From: Paenibacillus sp. Soil750
Lineage (GTDB): Bacteria; Bacillota; Bacilli; Paenibacillales; NBRC-103111
Direction of reading: 5' to 3'
Assembly: GCF_001428045.1 (NCBI RefSeq)
Contig: NZ_LMSD01000004.1
Span: 1-64,000 of the forward strand
DNA length: 64,000 bases
Each line of letters opens with the position of its first letter. The stretch's first letter is position 1. The notes under the pieces were generated by a model. It worked only from the letters and a program-made list of their open reading frames with translations, did no database searches and was not told the DNA's origin. A program made the position numbers and the translations under genes. Positions 42,334-51,308 of this stretch are shown here, piece by piece.

Positions 42334-43824
42334 CTAGGCCTTGTACGCATCCATAAAGCCCTGAACAAAGCGGGGATCCCACTGGCTCCCCTTCCCATCA
42401 GCGAGAATGGCCATCGCCTTCTGGATAGGCATCCCCTTCCGATAAGGCCGATCGGACGTCATCGCATCGAACGCATCGGCTACTGCAATGATGCGGCCGA
42501 ACACCGGGATATCCTGGCCCTTCAGGCCATCTGGATAGCCTGCACCGTCGTAGCGCTCGTGATGCGAGCGCACGCCTGGAAGCAAAGGAGCCATCGCCTC
42601 AGCGGGCTCAATTTGTTTCAAAATCGATTCACCCAGATCTGGGTGACGCTTGATTTGCTCGAATTCCTCGTCGGTTAGTCGGCCATCCTTTAACAGCACC
42701 GCATCGCGCACACCGATTTTGCCGATATCGTGCAGCAGCGCTGTTTTGTACAACCAGTCGAGCTCCTGTTCGCTCAGGTCAACCGCTTGTCCAATTAACA
42801 AAGAGTACTTGGCCACGCGCGTTGAATGCCCTGCTGTATAGGCATCTCGCGCATCGAGAGCTGCCGCAAGCGTAGCGTAATAGCTCTGCAGGAGCTGATT
42901 GTTCATTTTTTCACGGGCATCGAGGCCCTTCACCATATGGTTAAAGCCTGCAATCAACCGCGAGAACTCATCCGAGTATAAGTCAGAGGCCCTAACTTTG
43001 AGATCACCGGACTGTACTTGCTTCATCACGCGATGTAAATCCTCAATCGGCTGTTGAATATCACTGGCCAGCAAGCGTGCTCCCAAAGACGAGAAGCCAA
43101 CGCCCAGCAAAAGAATAATCGCCGCCCACTTCCAATAATCAGCGATCAACTGGGAGGAATCCACACTTGTGCTCAACCGAATTTGCGTTGCTAAGCTAAA
43201 AAGAAATAGCGGCATCGTACCGATGAGAAACGCACTCAGCTGAAACTTCCGCTGAATTGACACGATGACGCGTCCATCCAACGAGACGTCCTCCCCATGA
43301 ATCTGCTGCCCTAACTCACGTATATGTATCAGCATGGGCCGAATGGCTTGCGCCGTCGTAAAAAACTCCAGCAACGCATGCATACTAGCAATCAGTATGG
43401 CACCGATGCCCGCCAGCCCTATGTAAAAAGCAGGCAGTGTCAACCAACCCCATGCGATCCCTAAGCTCGCCATGGTCATTGCCGGAATGGATAGCCCCAA
43501 AAAGTGCGGCCCCATGATCCGCATCACCGACAAGGCAGGAAAGCGATGTGTCTGTAAGTAGGCTGCACGAATAGTCGTAAGCGACGGCTTCTCTTGTCCC
43601 ATCATTTCGCGAATAGGCCCAATGTGCCTCCGAAATATCAGAAACTCCGCAAACATCATGACACATAACGATAAAATCATAATAATAAATACTCGGAGCA
43701 TTTCGGCCCCCGAAATCGTAAGTGTTGTCGAAATAATAACCCCGCCCACAACAAGAACAGCAATCCCCGAACCCATCATATAATTTCGTAAAAGATCACG
43801 TAGAAACTTCCTATATATCAGCAT
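42334..43824 (-). CDS. Membrane HD-GYP domain phosphodiesterase
   Basis: 496 residues from ATG 43824 (MLIYRKF) with GGGGAG upstream; the open frame extends 49 codons further without a start site. Six or so membrane segments in two groups (about 15-75 and 130-275) are followed by HAMP (about 255-305) and an HD-GYP domain with 'HSTRVAKYSLLIG', 'LLHDIGKIG', 'HHERYDGAGYPDGLKG' and 'DAFDAMTSDRPYR'. Such enzymes hydrolyse cyclic di-GMP. Monocistronic. Confidence 0.9.
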   Translation of the reverse strand: MLIYRKFLRDLLRNYMMGSGIAVLVVGGVIISTTLTISGAEMLRVFIIMILSLCVMMFAEFLIFRRHIGPIREMMGQEKPSLTTIRAAYLQTHRFPALSVMRIMGPHFLGLSIPAMTMASLGIAWGWLTLPAFYIGLAGIGAILIASMHALLEFFTTAQAIRPMLIHIRELGQQIHGEDVSLDGRVIVSIQRKFQLSAFLIGTMPLFLFSLATQIRLSTSVDSSQLIADYWKWAAIILLLGVGFSSLGARLLASDIQQPIEDLHRVMKQVQSGDLKVRASDLYSDEFSRLIAGFNHMVKGLDAREKMNNQLLQSYYATLAAALDARDAYTAGHSTRVAKYSLLIGQAVDLSEQELDWLYKTALLHDIGKIGVRDAVLLKDGRLTDEEFEQIKRHPDLGESILKQIEPAEAMAPLLPGVRSHHERYDGAGYPDGLKGQDIPVFGRIIAVADAFDAMTSDRPYRKGMPIQKAMAILADGKGSQWDPRFVQGFMDAYKA

Positions 43825-43960
43825 ATGTCTCCCCGCCTCTATCCAAACTATACTCACTGCGAAGAAGACTCGCATCCTCTCTATTGTATCGTAATCTAGT
43901 AAAATCCGCTTGATATCTCTAGTAGAATCGACTAGTTTGTTAGCTGTTCTGGCAAAAGAA

Positions 43961-43994
43961 AAAAGCCGCACTCTATAGTTAAGAGTGTAGCTTT
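43961..43994 (-). terminator. Terminator of the flotillin operon
   Basis: Minus-strand stem AAAGCTACACTCT / AGAGTGCGGCTTT followed by TTTTC, about 70 bp past the flotillin stop. It also lies upstream of the HD-GYP gene. Confidence 0.7.
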
Positions 43995-44064
43995 GTTGTT
44001 AGCTCCGTGTCCGTGACTTTAGCGCCCTTTTTTCGGGCCTAACCGCCCCCGCGCAAGCCCTTCC

Positions 44065-45507
44065 CTATCCTTCCCGCTTCAACGTCGGGTCAGCATCCGT
44101 TCCGAGGAACGCGCGTGCTAGGTCGGTCACGCTTTTGCCTGTGAGCGTCTGGGTGATCTCCGGCACCTGCGCGATCATTTTGGCAATATCGCCGGTGATC
44201 CGGTTGACGCCGGACGTCGAACCGTCCTGCGAGATCACGGTGATCTTATCCACATTGCTCAGCGGCGCCGCAATTTTCTCCGCCAGCTCCGGCAGAATAC
44301 GGAGAATTTCCACCGTCACCGCCGCCTGCGTATACTGCTTATAGGCCTCGGCCTTCTTCTCTAGCGCCTCTGCTTCCGCAAGCCCTGCTAGGCGCACAAC
44401 CTCCGCGTTCGCCTTCCCTTTGGCGAGCTCAGCCTCCGCCGTAGCTTCCCCGCGCTTTCTCGTCGACTCCGCATCCGCCTCGGCCTCAAGAATTTGCCGC
44501 TGCTTGCTCACCTCGGCGCGCATGATAGCCGCCAGCTTCTCCGCTTCGGCTGGTTTAATAACAGAAGCCTCAAGCTCCTTCTGCTTCAGCTCGACCTCGA
44601 TCTGGCGAACGGTTTTGTTCGCCTCCGCTTCCATCTGACGGATCCGTACCTGCTCCGTCACGAGTTGCTGTTGAATTTGCTTTTGCTTCAATTCATAAGC
44701 CAAATCCGCTTCCGCCTGACGACTCGTCGTCTCCTGCTTGAACTCCGCTTCCTTCATGCTGAGCTCCTTGCGGTACTGGGCCTCCTTCGCCGACGCCGCG
44801 CTCTCCGCTTCAATCGTCAATTGATGGGCTTCCGCCTTGCGAATGGCCGACTCCTTCTCTGTATCCGCCTGCCGGATTTGAATATCTCGCTCGACTTCCG
44901 CTTTGGCAATGCTCGCGCTTTTGCGAATCCGTTCCACTTCAGGTACACCCAAATTCTCGATGTAGCCTTGATCGTCCGCTACCCGTTTCAGCACGAAGGA
45001 AATGAGGTTTAGCCCCATTTTATCCAAATCCTCCGAACATGTTTCCCTCATCTTACTGTTAAGCTCATCCGGGTTCTTGAGGATCGATTCTACCGTCAAC
45101 TGCCCAACTAACCCCCGCAGATGCCCTTCTACTGAGTGCAAAATCATCGCTTCCCGCTCCGCCATCGAATGATCCAGGAACTGCTCGGAAGCGGTTGCGA
45201 TCGCGATGGGATCACTTTGGATTTTGATTTGAGCGACAGCTTCAATTTTGAGACGAATACCTTGCAGAGAGAACATCGGTTGGTCAGGCTTCACGTCAAA
45301 GCTCGTGAGCATCATCGAGATCGTTTTGTAACTTTGAAAACCGGGGATGACGAACGTTCCGCCGCCCTGCACAACTCTTTTGCCACCTAAACCAAACACA
45401 ATCATCGCTTCATTCGGCGGCACTTTCTTATACGCTTTTACAATCGAAGCCAGTAAGATAAAAACAACAACTGCAATGGCAACAACCATGATAAGCACTG
45501 AATACAT
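44065..45507 (-). CDS. floT: Flotillin-like membrane scaffold protein
   Basis: 480 residues. N-terminal membrane hairpin (about 2-22), SPFH/PHB domain (about 30-190) and a long coiled coil with Glu/Ala repeats (about 200-390, many 'EAEA', 'KQKQIQQQ' segments). It organises functional membrane microdomains. The C-terminal part 'ILPELAEKIAAPLSNVDKIT' is typical of FloT/YuaG. The NfeD-like gene 54 bp upstream forms the yuaF-floT pair. Confidence 0.92.
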   Translation of the reverse strand: MYSVLIMVVAIAVVVFILLASIVKAYKKVPPNEAMIVFGLGGKRVVQGGGTFVIPGFQSYKTISMMLTSFDVKPDQPMFSLQGIRLKIEAVAQIKIQSDPIAIATASEQFLDHSMAEREAMILHSVEGHLRGLVGQLTVESILKNPDELNSKMRETCSEDLDKMGLNLISFVLKRVADDQGYIENLGVPEVERIRKSASIAKAEVERDIQIRQADTEKESAIRKAEAHQLTIEAESAASAKEAQYRKELSMKEAEFKQETTSRQAEADLAYELKQKQIQQQLVTEQVRIRQMEAEANKTVRQIEVELKQKELEASVIKPAEAEKLAAIMRAEVSKQRQILEAEADAESTRKRGEATAEAELAKGKANAEVVRLAGLAEAEALEKKAEAYKQYTQAAVTVEILRILPELAEKIAAPLSNVDKITVISQDGSTSGVNRITGDIAKMIAQVPEITQTLTGKSVTDLARAFLGTDADPTLKREG

Positions 45508-45561
45508 CCTTCCTGCCCTACCTCCCTGTCATTCCTCACTATTGTTTGAAGCAAGAAGCTA

Positions 45562-46101
45562 CTATTCAAATTCACTAAATTCCGTCACCGTTGCCACACC
45601 TTTGCTCATGTTCAAAATAACAACCTTCGTCCCTTTCGCTAGGGACTCACCGTTCTCGGAACGAACACTGATGGAGCGCGTAGTTCCTTGGAGGACATAC
45701 ACCATTTCGCCCATGCCTTTTCCATTAATCGGAACTGTAAGCTTCCCCAACTGACCGCTGAGCTCAAAATCGCTCTCCTTCATACTGTCATCGTGCTTAT
45801 AAATAACCTTCGCATACAAAAGAAAGAAGAGCCACGCCATCACTAACCCAGCAGCAATAGCACAGAGAAGAATGAGTAAACCGCTTGTCATGCCAACCTT
45901 GTTAAGGATGTACCCCATGCCGCCGAACACCGTCAAACCCGCGAGCAACGAAGACATATTGAACCAAGATGGGCTGCTATGCCCGTGTCCATGTGTACCG
46001 CCTGCATCGCCATGCAGCTCAAAGCTGTCCACACCGAAAAGTGTGATGAGCAACGTAAGTACGAGACCTACAAAAAAACAAACAATAAACATCGTCATCA
46101 T
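45562..46101 (-). CDS. NfeD-like membrane protein (YuaF type)
   Basis: 179 residues from the ATG at 46101 ('MMTMFIVCFFVGL'), 8 nt after GGGAGG; the upstream frame covers the promoter. Three to four membrane segments, a His/Gly-rich loop 'DAGGTHGHGHSSPSW', and a C-terminal OB-fold NfeD domain ('GQLGKLTVPINGKG', 'KGTKVVILNMSKG'). It pairs with flotillin. An ECF-type promoter precedes it, as SigW does for yuaF-floT in Bacillus subtilis. Confidence 0.85.
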   Translation of the reverse strand: MMTMFIVCFFVGLVLTLLITLFGVDSFELHGDAGGTHGHGHSSPSWFNMSSLLAGLTVFGGMGYILNKVGMTSGLLILLCAIAAGLVMAWLFFLLYAKVIYKHDDSMKESDFELSGQLGKLTVPINGKGMGEMVYVLQGTTRSISVRSENGESLAKGTKVVILNMSKGVATVTEFSEFE

Positions 46102-46124
46102 CAGCTTTACCTCCCACATAAATT

Positions 46125-46152
46125 TAGACGAAATTGGGAATAAAAGGTTTCG
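46125..46152 (-). promoter_or_regulatory. ECF-type promoter of the yuaF-floT operon
   Basis: On the minus strand CGAAAC (46147-46152), a 16-nt spacer and CGTCTA (46125-46130). The -10 hexamer is identical to that of the ECF sigma gene at 40057-40083. Confidence 0.72.
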
Positions 46153-46306
46153 CTTCAAAGAAAAATCCCCCTATATCGCATAGGAGGACAGCAATTGCCC
46201 TTCGTTAATTTTAAACATATAAAGCGCATCCTTCTCGTACTACTTGCGTATAATCATTCGATGACTTATCGTTAAATCTATTAAAACAAAAGGAGTAGAT
46301 TATCCC

Positions 46307-47821
46307 ATGTATTCAAAAAAATGGACTTGGTTAATTTCGGCAGCGCTGGTAATCATGATGTTGACGCTAACGGGTTGTCAATCAATACAAGGTTTGGAAC
46401 TGGCGAAGGCCGTTCAGAATGGCGCGAATGTGAAGTCTTCCGAGTCGAAAGGTACTTTGCAGCTTGAGCTTGTCCCAGGCGATACGTCTAAGCTATCCGC
46501 GGGGGAAAAGGCCGCACTTGCAGCCCTGCAGGATGTAAAGGTTGAGCTCGCAGTAAAAACGCAGGATAGTCAACGTCTATCTGCTGAAGGAAAGATTATT
46601 TACAGTAAAGGTAGCATCCCTTTTAACGTTGCCATGGAGGGTACGAAGATCAACCTTAGCATTGAAGGTGCGAAACAGCCGATCGTTATTGATCTTTTAG
46701 GCGGGGCTGATATTTCTTTCTTAAGTTTCTTACCTAAGGCTATCCAAGAACAATTCGGTAATAAATTACTTGAGATTAAATCAGGACTTATCGAACTTAT
46801 TTTAGCGAATACCACGGATCCTGCTAATCTAGCAATTACTTCCGTAACGGATAAAGTCAATAATGAATCGCTTTCGTTGCAAAAAGCACATGTAGAGCTT
46901 AGCGGCACGGAATTAGCTTCTCTTCTGCAAAAGCTGCTAGCTAACGTTCTTGCCGACGAAGCTGGCCTCAAAAAAGTGCTTAGCCAGTTATACGATGCAC
47001 TTGCTCCTGTGATTCAAGAACAGATCGCTGCTGGAGATAAAAGCATTGCTTTGAGTCTTCTAACGAATAAAGATCTGACGCTTGGCTTTGTGTACTCCCC
47101 GATCCATGATTACCTAGCGGGATTGGCAGATTCCATTGATCCAACGAAAGATATGTTCAGTGCTAAAGCATCACTTCAAGCAGATCTTTTCATTGATAGT
47201 GACAAGCAAATTCGTAAGCAGAACATCGCGATCAATATGCCTCTTACGAAATCAAACAATGGCGCTTCCGCGATTAAGATTTCCTATGTGAGTGAATCTT
47301 GGAATTTGAATAAACCGGTTACGGCTAGCAAGGTAGATACGTCCGGCGCACTTCAACTTAAACCAGATGCTACGGCAATCTTCAGGGTGCTTGCTACATT
47401 AGATAAGCAATCTACGCTTTATAAAATGCTTAAAAACGATCTGCAAGTGACCAAAAAAGATATCAATATGGCAAGCGACGGGACAGGTGGATCTGAATCC
47501 GAACCACTACCATTTATCGATACAAATGGTAAATTATTGGCACCTGTTCGTTTTGTTTCTGAGCAGCTGGGCGCTGAGGTCGGTTGGAACGGTGACCTTA
47601 AACAGGTTACGATCAAGGACTACTTGACTGGTAACACCATTCTTTTGACATTAGATAGCAAGTTGGCTACTGTCAACGGTGCCGCTGTTCCAGAATTGAT
47701 AAGTGCCGCTACGCTATACCATAATTCTACCTATGTGCCCATCCGCTTCATTGTAGAACAGCTCGGCTGCGATGTTTCCTTTAATGATGATACCAGGGTG
47801 GCTACGATCCACCGCGACTAA
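46307..47821 (+). CDS. Lipoprotein with C-terminal copper-amine-oxidase-like (stalk) domain
   Basis: 504 residues. Lipobox 'LTLTGC' (Cys24). The middle part (about 30-390) resembles a large lipid-transfer-like beta domain but is not firmly recognised. The C-terminal about 100 residues are a typical copper amine oxidase N-like stalk domain, with 'APVRFVSEQLGAEVGWNGD' and 'VPIRFIVEQLGCDVSFNDD'. In Bacillota such domains occur on many exported proteins and do not imply oxidase activity. ATG 46307 follows AAAGGAG. Confidence 0.8.
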   Translation: MYSKKWTWLISAALVIMMLTLTGCQSIQGLELAKAVQNGANVKSSESKGTLQLELVPGDTSKLSAGEKAALAALQDVKVELAVKTQDSQRLSAEGKIIYSKGSIPFNVAMEGTKINLSIEGAKQPIVIDLLGGADISFLSFLPKAIQEQFGNKLLEIKSGLIELILANTTDPANLAITSVTDKVNNESLSLQKAHVELSGTELASLLQKLLANVLADEAGLKKVLSQLYDALAPVIQEQIAAGDKSIALSLLTNKDLTLGFVYSPIHDYLAGLADSIDPTKDMFSAKASLQADLFIDSDKQIRKQNIAINMPLTKSNNGASAIKISYVSESWNLNKPVTASKVDTSGALQLKPDATAIFRVLATLDKQSTLYKMLKNDLQVTKKDINMASDGTGGSESEPLPFIDTNGKLLAPVRFVSEQLGAEVGWNGDLKQVTIKDYLTGNTILLTLDSKLATVNGAAVPELISAATLYHNSTYVPIRFIVEQLGCDVSFNDDTRVATIHRD

Positions 47822-47932
47822 GTAATTTTTACATAGGCGATCACCCTTTTCGTATAGCTGAATAGTCTAGTAATGAACCTAGGCAGAAAGCCTGCTGCGA
47901 GAGCGCAGTTGAACGAGAAGGAGTGAACGTTT

Positions 47933-48286
47933 ATGTATACAAACCCTATGCATCCACAAGGGCCGCAAGTTCATCACGGACACCAAGGACCTCATATGTT
48001 GTATCAAGCTGAGCCTAACTGGCAGCACATGATGAAGCACAAAAGAGATGCCCTCATGCATGCACTGCATCCACACATGGGCCGTAAGATTCGTGTCACG
48101 ACAATTGATGGGCATACACATGAAGGTGTTCTCATTAATGCAGATGGCCATCACGTGTATCTGAATACGGATCCTCATCATGGTCACCAACAAGGGCATC
48201 ACAGACCGATCTACACACCAGCACAATATAATCAAATTTTGACGCTTGTGCTTTTTGAACTGTTAGTTATTCTTCTGCTTGCCTAA
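47933..48286 (+). CDS. His-rich small protein with LSm-like core and C-terminal hydrophobic tail
   Basis: 117 residues. The N-terminus has many His and Pro; the core 'MGRKIRVTTIDGHTHEGVLI' followed by 'NADGHHVYLNT' looks like a small Sm-like/beta-barrel fold seen in Bacillales spore or surface proteins. After a second His cluster, the last 20 residues are hydrophobic ('ILTLVLFELLVILLLA'). ATG 47933 has AAGGAG 10 nt upstream. Histidines could bind metal. The function is unknown. Confidence 0.7.
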   Translation: MYTNPMHPQGPQVHHGHQGPHMLYQAEPNWQHMMKHKRDALMHALHPHMGRKIRVTTIDGHTHEGVLINADGHHVYLNTDPHHGHQQGHHRPIYTPAQYNQILTLVLFELLVILLLA

Positions 48287-48293
48287 AACACAT

Positions 48294-48338
48294 TAAGCTC
48301 GCTCCTCAAGGCCACTTAGGCTGAGAGAGCGAGCTTTA
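48294..48338. terminator. Bidirectional terminator
   Basis: Stem AAGCTCGCTC / GAGCGAGCTT with an inner GGCC...GGCT hairpin, between convergent genes. Confidence 0.8.
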
Positions 48339-48342
48339 TTCG

Positions 48343-49707
48343 TTATTGCTGAATGAAGCGCTGGTAGGAGGCCTGACAGTCCTCATACAGCCTCCCCTCA
48401 TCTGCTCCCGTTAGAATCCCCTTCTCCACTACGATTCGGCCATTGACGACCGTGTAGTCGACCGCACGTTTGAGGCCTACTGTCCCCAACCACGACTTAG
48501 CGTCGGTATGCGTTCCGACAGCGTCTATCTGATCGACCCGCACCATGAACAAGTCTGCTGATTTGCCTACCTCCAGCGACCCAATGTCGGATCTACCTAG
48601 GATCTGCGCTCCCCCCCTCGTTGCTACCTTCAATAGATCATATCCGGTTGGCGCCAATGCGCTAGATTGCAACCTGTGAAGCAGGTAGGCGACGCGAAGC
48701 TCCTCCAGCAGATTCGAGCCATCATTAGAAGCGCTGCCATCGACAGCCAAACCAATTGGAATGCCCATCTCCAGCATCTCAGGCACTCTGGCAATGCCAG
48801 AGGATAGCTTCATATTGGAAATGGGGCAATGGGCGACGCCGGTCTTCGTCTGCGCGAGCAGCTTCATTTCATCATCATTGAAATGAATGCCATGCGCATA
48901 CCACACATCGGAGCCTAACCAGCCTAAGCTTTCCATATAGGCCAATGGCCGCATGCCGAATCGTTGGAGCGTATAGGCTTCCTCATTCTTCGTCTCGGCG
49001 AGATGTGTATGCAGACGCACGTCTCTAGCTCTTGCAAGTGCCGCAGATTCCCGCAGAATATCTGCGGATACACTGAATGGCGAGCACGGCGCTAGCACGA
49101 CCTGTCGCATCGAGCCTGCCCTGGCGTCATGATAAAGGTCAATAAGCCGCTCGCTGTCCGCGAGGATCGTACGGCTGTCCTGCACGACGCTCATCGGCGG
49201 CAATCCGCCATGATCCTTGCCCAGCGTCATCGATCCTCGTGAAGCCACGAAACGTATACCTAGTCGATCAGCGGCCTCGAACTGTTTATCGATGAAATGA
49301 GCACTATTTTGCTCAGGAAAAACATAGTGATGGTCAAATACGGTCGTACAACCGTTCTTCATGAGGTCGGCAATTCCGGTTAGTGAGCTATGATAAACAG
49401 CGTCCGGCGTAAGACCTTTCCAAATCTCATACAGATAGCGGAGCCAGTCGAATAGCTCAAGCTTCTGCACCTGAGGCAGGTTACGCGTAAACGTCTGATA
49501 CAAGTGATGATGCACATTGATGAGACCAGGATACACGAACATGTTGGACGCATCAATAATTTGCGTAGAGGCATCCTTCGGAGATAATCCCTTCCCTATC
49601 TGTACAATTTGATTGCCCTCGATCAGCAGATCCGCCTGCTCCAACACGCGGTCCTCTGCATCTACTGTTACAATTGCCTTCGCATTTTGAATCAAGATGG
49701 AACCCAT
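48343..49707 (-). CDS. Amidohydrolase, probably 8-oxoguanine deaminase type
   Basis: 454 residues from ATG 49707 (MGSILIQ), 9 nt after AGGAGG. Metal site 'NVHHHLYQTF', then 'LHTHLAET', 'AHGIHFNDDE' and 'AVDGSASNDGSN', as in the subfamily of 8-oxoguanine deaminases, guanine deaminases and triazine hydrolases. It should deaminate a purine-like ring. A variant purine riboswitch lies upstream, supporting a purine substrate. A frame extension to 49764 runs into the riboswitch terminator and is not coding. Confidence 0.85.
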   Translation of the reverse strand: MGSILIQNAKAIVTVDAEDRVLEQADLLIEGNQIVQIGKGLSPKDASTQIIDASNMFVYPGLINVHHHLYQTFTRNLPQVQKLELFDWLRYLYEIWKGLTPDAVYHSSLTGIADLMKNGCTTVFDHHYVFPEQNSAHFIDKQFEAADRLGIRFVASRGSMTLGKDHGGLPPMSVVQDSRTILADSERLIDLYHDARAGSMRQVVLAPCSPFSVSADILRESAALARARDVRLHTHLAETKNEEAYTLQRFGMRPLAYMESLGWLGSDVWYAHGIHFNDDEMKLLAQTKTGVAHCPISNMKLSSGIARVPEMLEMGIPIGLAVDGSASNDGSNLLEELRVAYLLHRLQSSALAPTGYDLLKVATRGGAQILGRSDIGSLEVGKSADLFMVRVDQIDAVGTHTDAKSWLGTVGLKRAVDYTVVNGRIVVEKGILTGADEGRLYEDCQASYQRFIQQ

Positions 49708-49741
49708 TTTCATTAGCCTCCTAAAATAGAATAAGGGAACC

Positions 49742-49798
49742 AAAAAAATCCTAACCACAAACACAATATACGCATATATTGTGTTCGTAGTTAGGATT
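49742..49798 (-). terminator. Riboswitch-controlled terminator
   Basis: Minus-strand stem of about 24 bp, from AATCCTAACTACGAACAC to GTGTTTGTGGTTAGGATT, followed by seven T. Its 5' arm contains the 3' strands of aptamer helices P1 and P3, so aptamer folding and termination exclude each other. Confidence 0.85.
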
Positions 49799-49846
49799 TA
49801 GGTTCCCAGTAGAGCCCCCGAACCGAATTATCGAGGTTATACGAAC
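49783..49846 (-). ncRNA. Variant purine (guanine-class) riboswitch aptamer
   Basis: Read on the minus strand: P1 GTTCGTA / TACGAAC; J1/2 TATAACC; P2 CCTCGA / TTCGGGG; L2 TAATTCGG; J2/3 CTCTAC; P3 TGGGA / TCCTA; L3 ACCTAAA; J3/1 AACTACG. The overall order and the CTAC and ACTACG cores match purine riboswitches, with C at the specificity position. It departs from consensus in L2 (TTCGG for TATGG), in a J2/3 that is one nucleotide shorter, and in A for G before the specificity C. The ligand may therefore differ from guanine. Confidence 0.75.
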
Positions 49847-50017
49847 TATGAAATTGTCGTAAAACTTTTGCTAAATTTAGGAATAGTATAGATCAGCTAA
49901 TAAAGAAACGTCAAGAGGGCATTACCGTTGAAAATAACTATGATGTTTTTTCAGAAAAGTGGAATAAGCTTCCCTAATAATGGATATATTATCAAAGCTG
50001 CGTTAATGACTTACAAG

Positions 50018-50048
50018 CTCATCGGAACGAGTTGATTCCGCCGATGAG
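50018..50048 (+). other. Hairpin in the cold-shock gene leader
   Basis: Inverted repeat CTCATCGG / CCGATGAG in the leader of the cold-shock gene, 40 bp before the start codon. Leader structure is a common control of cold-shock mRNAs. No T run follows. Confidence 0.5.
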
Positions 50049-50087
50049 AATCGCAGGCACAAATTATTGTTGGAGGTTTATGAACAC

Positions 50088-50288
50088 ATGGAAACTGGTA
50101 CGGTAAAATGGTTTAACGCAGAAAAAGGATTTGGGTTTATCGAAATGGAAGGCGGCAATGACGTATTCGTTCATTTCAGCGCCATTACAGGGGAAGGTTT
50201 TAAAAGCTTGGATGAAGGCCAACGTGTGCAATTCGAAGTTGTTCAAGGTAACCGCGGACCGCAAGCTGAAAATGTAGTCAAGCTGTAG
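50088..50288 (+). CDS. Cold-shock protein (CspA/CspB family)
   Basis: 66 residues from ATG 50088 (METGTVKWF). RNP1 'KGFGFIE' and RNP2 'VFVHFSAI' are intact in a single OB fold. It is an RNA chaperone at low temperature and during growth. GGAGG lies 11 nt upstream. A structured leader precedes it, and a YdjO-like gene, also cold-induced in Bacillus, follows 65 bp later. Confidence 0.95.
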   Translation: METGTVKWFNAEKGFGFIEMEGGNDVFVHFSAITGEGFKSLDEGQRVQFEVVQGNRGPQAENVVKL

Positions 50289-50353
50289 TCCTTCATCACA
50301 TATTGCTTTAACTGCTTGCGCGTCAGAGTCAATTATGACAAGGAGGAGTTCGA

Positions 50354-50554
50354 TTGTATTTTTCAAAAAAATCATTGGAACCAGTACCGGAGGAACAAAC
50401 CAGCATCTGGACCTGCAGCACTGATCAGTGCTCTTGCTGGATGAGAGATAACTTTTCATTCGCGGATAGTCCCGCATGTCCGATTTGCAATTCATCCATG
50501 GTCAAGGATTTAAAGATGCTCCCAACCTTATCGAACACAAGCAGCAGGCGATGA
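50354..50554 (+). CDS. YdjO-like cold-inducible zinc-ribbon protein
   Basis: 66 residues from TTG 50354 with AGGAGG 8 nt upstream. Four cysteines in two pairs ('WTCSTDQCSCW' and 'CPICNSS'), with 'WMRDNFSF' between, match the YdjO family. The likely role is zinc binding; the biochemical function is unknown. It probably shares the cold-shock transcript. Confidence 0.82.
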   Translation: MYFSKKSLEPVPEEQTSIWTCSTDQCSCWMRDNFSFADSPACPICNSSMVKDLKMLPTLSNTSSRR

Positions 50555-50565
50555 ATCCGGCACAG

Positions 50566-50600
50566 AAGAGCCCCTGTCTCCAATGGAGACAAGGGCTTTT
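50566..50600 (+). terminator. Terminator of the cold-shock transcript
   Basis: Stem AGAGCCCCTGTCTCC / GGAGACAAGGGCTTTT around AAT, followed by a T-rich run. Confidence 0.85.
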
Positions 50601-50631
50601 CTTGTTATAGGACTATATGATAGTAATCCAC

Positions 50632-51024
50632 TTAATATATAGTTCGCTGAAATGCTTCGCCTTGGTACATCATCAAGGTATCTTCCTCACTCATATGAGG
50701 GGTAGCTAATACGAGGATTTTCCCCCACTCCAACTCAGTTACGAGTCTGTCCGTCTCCGCTTCAGGCACGCCGAGCGCCAGGATCTTCGCTCTCAACTCC
50801 TCGCCACGTGATCGGAACAGATTGGCGATCGACGTGAACAATCCTTCTTCGGCCATCGAAATCTGCTCTGCACCCGCATACTCCGCGACGTAATTTGTAC
50901 CTTCAGCACTGTGTGTCAGAACATAAATATGATCCTTTTTAAAGCCTTCGTTATGCAGTTGTTGTACCTTATTCTGCGTATCCTCAAGACTGGATGTCAC
51001 ACTTACTCTGGTATACGTACTCAT
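50632..51024 (-). CDS. General stress protein, YflT/17M domain
   Basis: 130 residues with the general-stress YflT domain: an N-terminal 'YTRVSVTSSLEDTQNKVQQL', a predicted 'GFKKDHIYVLTH', and a helical C-terminal part. Proteins of this type belong to the SigB regulon in Bacillus, but I find no clear SigB promoter directly before it. AGGAGG precedes ATG 51024. The DUF1328 gene upstream, which has a SigB promoter, is co-directional and only 66 bp away, so read-through is likely. Confidence 0.85.
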   Translation of the reverse strand: MSTYTRVSVTSSLEDTQNKVQQLHNEGFKKDHIYVLTHSAEGTNYVAEYAGAEQISMAEEGLFTSIANLFRSRGEELRAKILALGVPEAETDRLVTELEWGKILVLATPHMSEEDTLMMYQGEAFQRTIY

Positions 51025-51090
51025 GGCAATTCCTCCTCGTCAATGGGTTTTATAGGGTGTATCCGTGTTACCTTGAGTAGCTACTTTGTT

Positions 51091-51255
51091 CTACATGCTT
51101 CGACGTCCGCCGAAGATTAGTGATACTACGAACATAATAAGGAAAACGAAGAACAAGATTTTGGCAATACCAACTGCTGTTGAGACAATCCCAAAGAATC
51201 CAAAAACACCTGCAACTAACGCAATTACTAGAAACGTCATAGCCCATCCTAACAT
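51091..51255 (-). CDS. Small DUF1328 membrane protein
   Basis: 54 residues, starting '[20 protein letters not shown]' and ending 'GGRRSM'. Two membrane segments with Gly motifs are the DUF1328 (YtjA-like) pattern. ATG 51255 has GAGGTG 6 nt upstream. A SigB promoter lies 54 bp before the start, so it is a general-stress gene. Confidence 0.88.
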   Translation of the reverse strand: MLGWAMTFLVIALVAGVFGFFGIVSTAVGIAKILFFVFLIMFVVSLIFGGRRSM

Positions 51256-51308
51256 ACCCAACACCTCTCTCTTCCTTTTCGATAGTGTTCATCTTGCTAT
51301 GCTTTCTA

